From contig CP060531.1 of the NCBI GenBank assembly GCA_016806715.1, forward strand, positions 1,895,589-1,959,588: a stretch of DNA of 64,000 bases, read 5' to 3'. The notes beneath the pieces were generated by a model, which saw only the letters and a list, made by a program, of their open reading frames with translations, was not told the origin of the DNA and did no database searches. Below, piece after piece: positions 9,775 to 17,287 of the stretch. Position numbers and translations under genes: made by a program. Each line of letters starts with the position of its first letter. Within the stretch, counting starts at the first letter, position 1. This DNA is from Thermoplasmatales archaeon (GTDB taxonomy: Archaea; Thermoplasmatota; Thermoplasmata; Thermoplasmatales; Thermoplasmataceae).

Positions 9775-10442
9775 CTAACGTCTTTGAATATAATATCTGT
9801 TCGATTTCCAATGTGGGAGTATGGAACATCTTTCCACTCAAAATCAACTCTGCTGGCATAATAATGCTCCTCGGGAATTGACGGCAGGAGTGTGTCGATT
9901 ATCCAGGAATCCTGCATTTTTTTCAGGTCCGAAATTGCCTGAGATAGTTCCTGGTCACGCAGGTTTGCAAGGCCGGATTCATGCTTTGTAATCTCCGGGT
10001 CAAAGAAATCAGCTTCCTCCACAACTTCAACTGCATCTTTGTTTGAGATCCGCTGAATTATATACCATACGCCTGCCCGGTCTCTGACATCCTGCGTATT
10101 GAACCTTATTCTGCCGCCGGTAAGATATTCGCCTACGTCGCCAAGACAGGGGCTGTTCCTTGACAGAAACCGGAGATCGGTTCTATCTATCGGCTCCTGG
10201 TGGAAAAGCGCTTTCAGGCCAACCGATAAAGCGTACGCCCCCCTGAACAGGCCATCACAGCCGTGTCCATGAAATTTTATCAGGTCTATAACTGTAATTT
10301 GCTTAGGTACTTTGGAATATCTTCCATGGCTTGATTGAGTATCTATCACGCGAAATGTTGGCAAATGAACATACCTAGATACCAAATCTGCCCAGAATTT
10401 TACATCAGTTTCAATCTCCATTGTATCCACTCCATTGGGCAT
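9771..10442 (-). CDS. FmdE-domain protein
   Basis: A 223-residue protein whose central segment (LIKFHGHGCDGLFRGAYALSVGLK, split here as FHGHGCDGL and the following helix) matches the FmdE domain named after formylmethanofuran dehydrogenase subunit E. FmdE proteins usually carry GHxCPG; here it reads GHGCDG, with a second cysteine in NSPCLGDVGEY. The biochemical role of free-standing FmdE proteins is unclear; metal or redox binding is suspected. The start abuts the DsrE-like stop (TAATG) and the stop overlaps arsR, so all three proteins are made together. ATG at M8 is an alternative start. Confidence 0.72.
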   Translation of the reverse strand: MPNGVDTMEIETDVKFWADLVSRYVHLPTFRVIDTQSSHGRYSKVPKQITVIDLIKFHGHGCDGLFRGAYALSVGLKALFHQEPIDRTDLRFLSRNSPCLGDVGEYLTGGRIRFNTQDVRDRAGVWYIIQRISNKDAVEVVEEADFFDPEITKHESGLANLRDQELSQAISDLKKMQDSWIIDTLLPSIPEEHYYASRVDFEWKDVPYSHIGNRTDIIFKDVR

Positions 10443-10801
10443 TAGAAACTTATTACAGTGAAATTATCCCTCGCATATCTTGAAAACGCATCCCTGGCGA
10501 ATTCAAGTTTTACATTCAGTGAATCAATTTGTTCCTGCATGTTCCAGTTCTTGACCTGGTTGGAACACGCGCCCGTGACTATTCCAGCCTTTATTGCTTC
10601 TGACATTGCCTCAATTATCTCCTGGTTGTCCTGATTCTTTTCCAGCATTCTGACTCCGTCAGTGAACAGGAAAATTTCAACGGTTTCAATCCCGTTTTCC
10701 TTTCTTGCATCATTAATACGTTTTGCAACGTGCAGACCGGACATAACCTTTGATCTCTGATCCAAACCTGAATTTATTACTATAGCTATCTTCTGACTCA
10801 T
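10442..10801 (-). CDS. DsrE family protein
   Basis: A 119-residue DsrE/DsrF-like protein: IAIVINSGLDQRSKVMSGLHVAKRI at the N-terminus, then a FLFTDGV strand, and a single cysteine in TGACSNQV at the position where DsrE-type sulfur carriers have their active cysteine. These proteins move sulfane sulfur between partner enzymes in the cytoplasm. It is first in the operon. Together with the ArsR sensor and the convergent SQR-like gene it suggests sulfur handling; that link is inference. Confidence 0.75.
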   Translation of the reverse strand: MSQKIAIVINSGLDQRSKVMSGLHVAKRINDARKENGIETVEIFLFTDGVRMLEKNQDNQEIIEAMSEAIKAGIVTGACSNQVKNWNMQEQIDSLNVKLEFARDAFSRYARDNFTVISF

Positions 10802-10820
10802 AATTAATCCTTACTTCCGC

Positions 10821-10846
10821 ATATGCGCATATACTTATTAAAACTA
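10821..10846 (-). promoter_or_regulatory. Promoter with palindromic operator for the dsrE-fmdE-arsR operon
   Basis: On the minus strand TTTTAATAAG (about 10837-10846) is a TATA-like element. The perfect 12-base palindrome ATATGCGCATAT at 10821-10832 follows it, where transcription should begin. An ATA..TAT palindrome over the start site is what an ArsR-family repressor would bind. The encoded ArsR protein is the natural candidate, by inference. Confidence 0.5.
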
Positions 10847-10912
10847 TTGCCTGAGTGTTGCACCATTCTTGTGTACATTAGACAGGACATCTACCGCCCT
10901 AATCCCCAGTTT

Positions 10913-11035
10913 CTATAACTCCTTCTTTGATTCAGCAAGTTCGCTCCAGTCGGCGAACGCCCGCCTGATGACGAACTCATCGTCCGTTGATTCCCTCAGT
11001 TTGTCCAGAGCCCTCCCTATGAGAGATATAGACAA
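10913..11035 (-). CDS. Possible 40-residue protein with a strong ribosome-binding site
   Basis: A TTG start is preceded by AGGAGG at seven bases' spacing and an in-frame TAG just upstream. The peptide begins LSISLIGRALDKLRE, continues FVIRRAFADWSELAE and ends KKEL. It is charged and helical, with no recognised family. A gene this short could be a remnant left next to the decayed AbiE locus, but the good start signal and ordinary amino-acid composition favour a real small protein. The rest of the interval 10847-11183 shows nothing recognisable. Confidence 0.35.
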   Translation of the reverse strand: MSISLIGRALDKLRESTDDEFVIRRAFADWSELAESKKEL

Positions 11036-11183
11036 TTGGTTCGCCTCCTAGTATTGAAGTTGATAAAGATTTGTCAGAGAATAATAGAAATTCTCAAAAT
11101 CTATGAACACAGCGGCCAGACTTTTTTTCAGCCACGCAACATATAGATTGTAAAAAGGAAATATGATTTACTAACAAAAAATT

Positions 11184-11998
11184 CTAATCATGACCTCCCA
11201 GCTTACGCAAGAATTCTGAAATGAGCATGAAACCTCTCTGTGCAAAGACTTCCCTTTCCCCTTCGTCAACTGGTTCCATAAAATCTGCATACAAAAGAGA
11301 ACCTTCTGTTCTCTCGCTTGAAAACATGTTGCGTAATTTGTCTAGAGATTCCTGTATTTGTGGTTCTCCCCATAATGATCCAACACTGAGACTATGTCGT
11401 AAGCATCTTTATGTTTGTACCGGTCTCCCAGTGCAATACCTTTAGTGCCGAGACACCCCACGACATTAAGCATCTTGAAATCAACTTCCGTCACAGCACC
11501 GTTCGGCATCTCACCTCTCAAGCTATACCAGTAATTGTGCTGTAGACTTAATTCTGCCCCCAACATAGTGCGCGCACTTAGATCTGGTTGCAGTTCTCTA
11601 TGCCGATGTTCCCTCCCGCTACTTTGATCCGGGAGCGTGAGAAAATCCACAGTTATATTTCGATAAACCTCATCCTTTCCTTTTATACTCTTTTCGAACG
11701 TGAACCTTTTGCCTGTCGCTTGTTCCCAACCAATTTCCTCTATTAATTCCACAATTGTTTGGTACTCATCATTCCCTACACGATCAGGGTCCACAATCAG
11801 ATCGATGTATATCGAGCCGACGTGTCTGAAATTGTCTTCCGGAACCTTGTGAGACTCCAGTAGCAGGTATGGCACCTAACCTCCAATCAAAACAATAGCT
11901 TCCTTATAAGGCCTTAATGTGCGAATCAATTCAACAAGGGCACTCTTTGAGGAAGCAATTAAATGATCTTCAAAATCAGACGAATAACGTGTCTTCAA
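11184..11998 (-). pseudogene. AbiEii-type nucleotidyltransferase toxin, inactivated
   Basis: Reading the minus strand from a TTG at 11998 (overlapping the antitoxin stop) gives an AbiEii/DUF1814-like nucleotidyltransferase of about 271 codons, with three lesions. (1) An in-frame TAG at 11876-11878 falls where the GGW motif needs Trp (IGG-stop-VPYLLLE). (2) The catalytic DxD reads YID (codon 11807-11809, in GSIYIDLIVDP). (3) A frameshift at the GGGG run 11368-11371: adding one G joins DHYGGEP to a second open stretch (IQESLDKLRNMF through FLRKLGGHD) ending at 11184. The loss of a catalytic Asp together with frame damage argues for real decay. Confidence 0.8.
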
Positions 11999-13077
11999 GT
12001 GGAATTCACTTCCGTTAAGTTTTTCTCTAGAAGTTTTTCTGCCTGCTCTTGCCCACGGGCAGGGTATGTAAATAGATCTACATAGAGTTGGATGTCACTT
12101 ACCACATTTACCTCTCTGATTTTTCTTAAATTCATAAAGATACCTTCATCATAGGGTTCAAAAATCCTGACATTTGCTCCTGAAATTGTTGGTCTAAGGT
12201 CAAGTTTCTTTATCAGAGAATCTATGTCACCGGATGCGTACACCCAAACATCATTGTACCTAACAAATGGTGATACCAAAGAAGCCCCAGCCATTCCTGT
12301 AAGTGCGTATTTTATATTCAGCCCAGAAGTCACCTTCGCGAACTTTGGTATTATTTCGTCCGGGGTTTTTGCAAAAGAGAAGTAGCCGGTTGATCTGCTC
12401 TTTTCAACTGTCCAGTTTGTTGCCCAATCTTTTAGAAGTCTTTTCGGGTCTACAACCCTAATGCTCCTGTCCTTTTCCCTTGAGACATAACCTTTATCTT
12501 CGAGCTGGTTTATGACGAAGTAAACTCCGGCAGGGCTCATTCTGCACATATTGGCAAGTCCAGTGATCTTCCATCTGGAATCTGGGGTTTCAAGGATCGC
12601 TCGTAAAATGCGCGTTGCTTTAGTTGCGAGTATACCTCTCTTCAGCTGCCTTTCTGTGTCCCTCTCTTTGTTGCTTATGCGATCTACGAGAACCGAGTCA
12701 AATTTTAGATATACATCCCCTATCAAATCAATATATCCAATGTTTTCAGAGGTCAAAATTTCCCTGGACTTCTCACTGACGTATGGGGCAGCAAATACAG
12801 GATATGATCCTTTGTCCATTCCAACCAATTTTTTGAGTCGATAAATGGAACTCTGGACAATTCTTGGTTCACCGCTGGACTTAACCTCAATTAGTAGGTT
12901 TTTTTTAAGTTCTCCCGTTCGAACTCTGACAATCAAATCCGCACGTTTCCCTTTGTCTACTGGAACTTCTAATGATATGTCTTCTATTTTCATGTTTGGT
13001 AATAGGTTGGGTAGTTTCTCAGCGAGATTAGCTATCGTTTCTCGCTCATTCATTGGACGGGATTTAGTAGAATACAT
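11995..13077 (-). CDS. AbiEi-type antitoxin / transcriptional regulator
   Basis: A 360-residue protein. An N-terminal segment resembles a restriction-endonuclease-fold domain (KRADLIVRVR, then LLIEVKSSGEP, residues 45-75). It is followed by a winged helix (TPDSRWKITGLANMCRM, then VYFVINQLEDKGYVSRE, about 165-205) and a C-terminal AbiEi-like domain. In type IV toxin-antitoxin systems AbiEi represses the operon and neutralises the nucleotidyltransferase. It lies directly upstream of the toxin with a TTGA stop/start overlap. An alternative start is M9 at 13053. The frame is fully intact, unlike the toxin. Confidence 0.72.
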   Translation of the reverse strand: MYSTKSRPMNERETIANLAEKLPNLLPNMKIEDISLEVPVDKGKRADLIVRVRTGELKKNLLIEVKSSGEPRIVQSSIYRLKKLVGMDKGSYPVFAAPYVSEKSREILTSENIGYIDLIGDVYLKFDSVLVDRISNKERDTERQLKRGILATKATRILRAILETPDSRWKITGLANMCRMSPAGVYFVINQLEDKGYVSREKDRSIRVVDPKRLLKDWATNWTVEKSRSTGYFSFAKTPDEIIPKFAKVTSGLNIKYALTGMAGASLVSPFVRYNDVWVYASGDIDSLIKKLDLRPTISGANVRIFEPYDEGIFMNLRKIREVNVVSDIQLYVDLFTYPARGQEQAEKLLEKNLTEVNST

Positions 13078-13080
13078 ATT

Positions 13081-13117
13081 TTTACCAACTGGTAAATTAC
13101 CTAAACATATTTAAAAT
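13081..13117 (-). promoter_or_regulatory. abiE promoter with GGTAA/TTACC operator
   Basis: On the minus strand TTTTAAATAT (13108-13117) is a TATA box. It is followed by three alternating GGTAA/TTACC boxes, including the palindrome TTTACC-AACT-GGTAAA at 13081-13096, ending four bases before the antitoxin ATG. The layout fits autorepression by AbiEi, which is known for AbiE systems. Confidence 0.55.
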
Positions 13118-13206
13118 CAATGAGAGGTCTCAAATGACTTTCCCATAATCGATCTATTCATTCCAATGTATCCTCCGTAATAAGAACATCCAAACCAATT
13201 TGAGGA

Positions 13207-13291
13207 TGCGGAGGGCCGGATTCGAACCGGCGGACCCCTACGGGAATGGACCCTAAATCCATCGCCTTTAACCTAGCTCGACAACCTCCGC
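13207..13291 (-). tRNA. tRNA-Leu (anticodon UAG)
   Basis: An 85-base class II tRNA on the minus strand: acceptor GCGGAGG/CCTCCGC, anticodon stem ATGGA/TCCAT around TTTAGGG (anticodon TAG, leucine CUA), a long variable arm, T arm GGTTCGAATCC, discriminator A. A TATA element (ACTTTTAATATAGT on the minus strand) lies 25-35 bases upstream at 13315-13328. The AbiE locus lies on its 3' side. Nearly identical to the tRNA at 24456. Confidence 0.94.
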
Positions 13292-13554
13292 AATGGTATC
13301 CTACATTTACCGGGACTATATTAAAAGTATTCAATACTGTTGGGGCCAAATGAAATGGTCTCTCACCCAATTTACATTCTCGTTGTATTTTGGATAACAT
13401 CAGCATAAGGATTCTAACTGAATGAACGTAAATGGTGTTTCAGCTAAAAGTTAATTGGAAATTAGCAATAATCTGCGAAAATCCAGTATATGTCAATTAT
13501 AAGGAGCAGGGAAACCTGGAACTGGAAGATTTCTTATATCAACCCTGAATAAAG

Positions 13555-14175
13555 ATGCGCATGGATCATCTAGAGAGGCTTTCCAGGTATTCCCTTTCAG
13601 ACCCTGATAACGTTTCCATTCTTGTTTTGAATTACTCTGCTGATCAGTTTGAAAAAATATTCAGTAAGATGGAATTCGTGACAGCAATCAGGTTCATTAC
13701 CGAAATCTCCGGAAAATTGTCTATACCGATAAACTATGCAAACAAGGAGGTATCGGATAACACCTTAATCAGGAAATTCATCGACGAGAAGACCAGCGAA
13801 AGATCACGTTTTCTACCGGCGATGACAGCATACGATGACAGGTTCAGGGAAGGCTTCATGAGATATATCCCGCAAAAAGGAAAGGTCATATCCGTGAGAA
13901 GTGAAGATGCCTTCACCAGCAGCACGTTGATAAAATCTGTCTCGGATAGCGGACGAAAGGCCATATATATCTGTGGTTTCAGAACAGAAGTAGATGTGAA
14001 TATAACCGCTCTTTCATGCCTTTCGCACGGCTTCTTTCCCGTGGTCGTTTCAGACGCCACTTCCACATTTTCAGAGCGTTCCTTTTATTCGGCACTGGAT
14101 AGCATGTCGCAGGTGGTGGAGGTCATAGATACCAGAGATTTAATTAAGCTCTGGGGAGATATTGACCAGCTATGA
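13555..14175 (+). CDS. Isochorismatase-fold protein lacking the catalytic triad
   Basis: A 206-residue protein with the layout of the isochorismatase-like (cysteine hydrolase) family: a first strand SILVLNYSADQF, a middle stretch VISVRSEDAFTSSTL, and ICGFRTEVDVNITALSCLSHGFFPVVVSDA. In active members these positions hold Asp, Lys and Cys; here they are Asn26, Arg115 and Asp147. All three catalytic residues are replaced, so hydrolase activity is unlikely. The stop overlaps the next gene (ATGA) at the head of the mevalonate module, suggesting a regulatory or structural role there. The fold assignment is from pattern only. Confidence 0.6.
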   Translation: MRMDHLERLSRYSLSDPDNVSILVLNYSADQFEKIFSKMEFVTAIRFITEISGKLSIPINYANKEVSDNTLIRKFIDEKTSERSRFLPAMTAYDDRFREGFMRYIPQKGKVISVRSEDAFTSSTLIKSVSDSGRKAIYICGFRTEVDVNITALSCLSHGFFPVVVSDATSTFSERSFYSALDSMSQVVEVIDTRDLIKLWGDIDQL

Positions 14176-14804
14176 ACCAACCAACGATAGTGTTAATCGG
14201 GGGCATACCCGGCGTCGGCAAGACCAGCATGGCTGGCGAAATTGCAAAGGCGCTTGACATAGACATTGTACTTTCCGGAGATTATCTGCGTGAATTCATA
14301 CGACCCTTTGGGGATTATGGAAAATTTGCCGTTATGGGCACGAGTGTATATGACGCATGGAAATACTTTGGTGAAAAGAACAGGGAAAATGTTATTAGTG
14401 GTTTCCTTGCCCAGTCTGAGGTCATGAATACCGGCCTGAATGCAATATTGCGAAGGGCTCTTAACAACGGCGAAAATATGGTAGTAGAGCAGCTGCATTT
14501 CGTTCCATCACAGCTTGAGAAGGATGTGTTTGCTTCAATAATTCCTCTTTACCTTTACATCAAGGACATAGAGGTCCATAGAGAACGCCTACGGGAACGG
14601 GTAAATTTTACTCATTCAAATTCTCCCGGAGAGAGGCTTGCTGAACAGCTCGAAACATATAGGTTGATGATGGAATACTCAATGGAGGAATCCAGAGCCC
14701 GTAATGTCAGGATATTTGAGAGCAGCGATTACCATGTGGCACAGAAGGAAATAATTTCCTACGTAACAGAACAGGAGAAGGAATCACATGACAAGCTTCA
14801 ATGA
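14172..14804 (+). CDS. P-loop kinase, probable mevalonate-3-phosphate 5-kinase
   Basis: A 210-residue P-loop kinase with Walker A GGIPGVGKTS at residues 9-18 and similarity in style to archaeal 2-phosphoglycerate kinases. The Thermoplasma mevalonate pathway uses a non-GHMP P-loop kinase for mevalonate 3-phosphate 5-phosphorylation. Here the gene overlaps by 17 bases with a GHMP-family mevalonate-type decarboxylase, which points to that role. A 2-phosphoglycerate kinase or other small-molecule kinase is the alternative. Overlaps at both ends indicate tight translational coupling. Confidence 0.6.
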   Translation: MNQPTIVLIGGIPGVGKTSMAGEIAKALDIDIVLSGDYLREFIRPFGDYGKFAVMGTSVYDAWKYFGEKNRENVISGFLAQSEVMNTGLNAILRRALNNGENMVVEQLHFVPSQLEKDVFASIIPLYLYIKDIEVHRERLRERVNFTHSNSPGERLAEQLETYRLMMEYSMEESRARNVRIFESSDYHVAQKEIISYVTEQEKESHDKLQ

Positions 14805-15882
14805 AATGGGCGAAACGCTTCTGCATGACCTTCAACGCGATGACATCTTTCCAGAGTTGGTTGATTACAGCGTTTCGTATGACCCCGGGAAGATTACCTA
14901 CGCTCTCGGCTACCCGATCACCGGCATCGAAAAATTCCTGGGATATTCAGATAAGATAATCAATATCGCAAATTTCCCCTCGGTATCCATAACAACAGAC
15001 TTCTCCAGGGCTCACGCTTTTTGCCAGAGCCTGCCGGGTAGTGGTAAGGATTCAGTGATCCTTGATGGGCAGGTGGATGAGAAATATACCCGCCGGTCAG
15101 AAAAGGCGCTCAATTATTTCAAGTCCCTGTACGGCATCAGCGGATCTTTTCGGTTCTTTGTGCAGCGGGAAAGAAGGTACAAGGAGGCAAAAGGTCTTGG
15201 AGAGTCTGCTGCAATAGCCGCCGCAGTTTCAAGGTCACTTGTCCTCAATGTGTTCGGGGAGAAAGCGGTTAACGACGATCAATTTGTGAGCCGTTTCGCC
15301 AGGCTTGTTTCCGGTTCGGGCACAAGATCAGTTGCCGGCGGGCTTTCCATGTGGATGTCCTTTCCTTCGATAAGGGAAAGGATGTCAATCGGGTTCAGGC
15401 TGAATGCGGACATCGGGAAGCTGAATATTGCAGCGGCACCTTCCGCGTCAGTGTTGAGGACTGAGGACGCTCATGGCGTTGCCATGAATTCATTGTTCTA
15501 TGATAGATGGGGTCAGGGAAAATTTCAGTCCTGCAGGAACATTGCCAGAGGCAATATCAGCGAAGATGATATAATGGCAACTGCCCAGACAGATTTCTAC
15601 AGGATAAATGCGGTTCTCATGTCTTCCGGTTCAATAATCCAGAATCACGAATCCCTTCAGCTCATAGAAAAAATCATTGAATTCAGGAAGAAGAACGATG
15701 GGTTATATTTTACTTCAGATACGGGCCCAAGCATTGTTCTGATGAGCAGGGATTGTTCTATAATCAGCGAATTCTCGGAATTCTCCGGATTAAAGTTCCT
15801 TGAAGGCAGCATTGTGACAGAATGGGATCATACACCCTGCAGGGATAGACTCCATGATGCAGAGGAATACTTCAATGCATGA
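14788..15882 (+). CDS. Diphosphomevalonate-decarboxylase family enzyme, probably mevalonate-3,5-bisphosphate decarboxylase
   Basis: A 364-residue GHMP-superfamily protein of the mevalonate decarboxylase branch. Segments visible are KFLGYSDKIINIANFPSVS near residue 50, the glycine-rich phosphate loop AKGLGESAAIAAAVS (about 132-146), SGSGTRSVAGGLSMW (about 176-190) and SDTGPSIVLM near 312. The Asp of the last motif corresponds to the catalytic Asp of decarboxylases (DAGPN) that Thermoplasma mevalonate-3-kinase lacks, so decarboxylation to isopentenyl phosphate is favoured over 3-phosphorylation. It sits directly after the putative 5-kinase. Confidence 0.68.
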   Translation: MTSFNEMGETLLHDLQRDDIFPELVDYSVSYDPGKITYALGYPITGIEKFLGYSDKIINIANFPSVSITTDFSRAHAFCQSLPGSGKDSVILDGQVDEKYTRRSEKALNYFKSLYGISGSFRFFVQRERRYKEAKGLGESAAIAAAVSRSLVLNVFGEKAVNDDQFVSRFARLVSGSGTRSVAGGLSMWMSFPSIRERMSIGFRLNADIGKLNIAAAPSASVLRTEDAHGVAMNSLFYDRWGQGKFQSCRNIARGNISEDDIMATAQTDFYRINAVLMSSGSIIQNHESLQLIEKIIEFRKKNDGLYFTSDTGPSIVLMSRDCSIISEFSEFSGLKFLEGSIVTEWDHTPCRDRLHDAEEYFNA

Positions 15883-15896
15883 CAAGTTTCGGCTGT

Positions 15897-17171
15897 TCAG
15901 AGTATGAACCTTTCCCTCTCAACGTTTCTCTTCTCTACCCCCAACAGGCTGCTGTCAAGCTCCTTTCCGCCGTAAAGTTTCACATTGCTGTGCCCGAAGT
16001 ATACTGCAGCTGTGTAGCGGCCAATAGCATCGCCCTTCAGGATTCCGCTTCCGCTTGTTCCCGTGCTGATAACCATGTTAAGCTCCCTGAAAACGTATGG
16101 ATTCATGTCCGTGGTGCTGTAGGAATAGTAACCTGCCCAGCTGGAAGCTATTTTTGCCCTTGAAGTTGCCGGGAAGTACGCGGAAAGAACTTGCGCCATG
16201 CTGTAATTGTAGAAATCGGGTTCCGGTTGCGGATCTTCCGAGAACGAGAAGTCCCTGCCGATATCGTCGGTAAGCCCTATCCACATTGATCGTTCCTTCG
16301 GGGCAGGGCGTATATAGACGCCGTGCGACGGCAGTATGGTAAAAGGCAGGACGCCATCCTTGTTTATGGGTGAATGCATCACGGTCTCCTCTATTTCTTT
16401 GCCCGTAATGGTGAATATCTGCCGCTTTTTCGGTCGAACATGGCTGTCAATTCCTACCGGATCAAGAAGAGCGGTGGTCCACACGTCCGTGGCAAGTATA
16501 TACGTATCTGCGGATAGTTTTCCAAGGTTCGTGTCAATGGATGCTATTTTCTTCTTCTGCCAGTTGAATGGCTCACCAGGGAAATTGAGTGGGTCAACCG
16601 GCTCGAGATTTACTTTTTTGAGCTCCGTGCTGAATGAAAATTCCACCCCCATCTTCTTCAGTTCCTCGTAGTAGAATTTTGAAATCAGGTCCGGTTCTAT
16701 AATTCCACAGTTCAGCCCCAGCAGTCCAGCATCAATATCTGCCAGATCCATCAACTGTTTCTCCTGTTCCTCGGGAATTAGCCTGATATTCGGTATCTGT
16801 GATACCTCATCCTTGCCCAGGACTTTCACCCTGGTGCGTTTCGAGAACTCCTCAACTACTCCGGATCCAATCTGTTTATCGTCCATCAGAAACAGGTAAC
16901 CAACGAAGTTCATCCCGATGTCATATCCGAGATTCTCCTGAACGTGTCTGTAGAAATCAATTGTTGAGGATGACAGCTTGAAGTTGACTTCGGACGAAAA
17001 CAGGTCCCTGAAACCTGCCGCGCTCTTGCCGGTATTTCCCTGTGCGAACGATGGTGCTCTGTCTATGACGAGTATCCTGAGGTTCCTGCTCTCATTCTTA
17101 ATGTGGTAAGCTGTGCTGAGTCCTATGATGCCGGCACCAACAATGATCACGTCGTAGCTGGAGTTTTTCAC
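15897..17171 (-). CDS. FAD-dependent oxidoreductase (DAO family)
   Basis: A 424-residue D-amino-acid-oxidase-type flavoprotein. The N-terminal DVIIVGAGIIGLSTAYH motif binds FAD, RDLFSSE follows near residue 55, and the C-terminal GTSGSGILKGDAIGRYTA segment is the usual second FAD contact. Members oxidise amines or amino acids such as sarcosine or glycine; the substrate here cannot be told. It converges on the mevalonate module with 14 bases between stops and is divergent from VAT. Confidence 0.8.
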   Translation of the reverse strand: MKNSSYDVIIVGAGIIGLSTAYHIKNESRNLRILVIDRAPSFAQGNTGKSAAGFRDLFSSEVNFKLSSSTIDFYRHVQENLGYDIGMNFVGYLFLMDDKQIGSGVVEEFSKRTRVKVLGKDEVSQIPNIRLIPEEQEKQLMDLADIDAGLLGLNCGIIEPDLISKFYYEELKKMGVEFSFSTELKKVNLEPVDPLNFPGEPFNWQKKKIASIDTNLGKLSADTYILATDVWTTALLDPVGIDSHVRPKKRQIFTITGKEIEETVMHSPINKDGVLPFTILPSHGVYIRPAPKERSMWIGLTDDIGRDFSFSEDPQPEPDFYNYSMAQVLSAYFPATSRAKIASSWAGYYSYSTTDMNPYVFRELNMVISTGTSGSGILKGDAIGRYTAAVYFGHSNVKLYGGKELDSSLLGVEKRNVERERFIL

Positions 17172-17287
17172 GGTAGAGGATTACAGGAAGAGATTAAAAT
17201 CCTTGTCTCACGGTTGCTGCATGCATTATTTCGGGAAGCGTGCTTTGTTCCTATATTCTTAAATATCCTTTTGCAAATCTGGGGAGC

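Noticed and set aside
10869..11051. Plus-strand 60-codon frame
   Set aside because: It is the shadow of the minus-strand 40-residue frame, which has the ribosome-binding site; the plus-strand peptide shows no ordinary protein pattern.
14172..14804. Simple call as 2-phosphoglycerate kinase
   Set aside because: Possible by homology style, but overlap with a mevalonate-type decarboxylase in a Thermoplasma-like genome makes the 5-kinase role more likely; kept as the alternative.
15879..16163. Plus-strand frame following the mevalonate decarboxylase
   Set aside because: It lies wholly within the FAD oxidoreductase gene on the other strand and looks like its antisense shadow.
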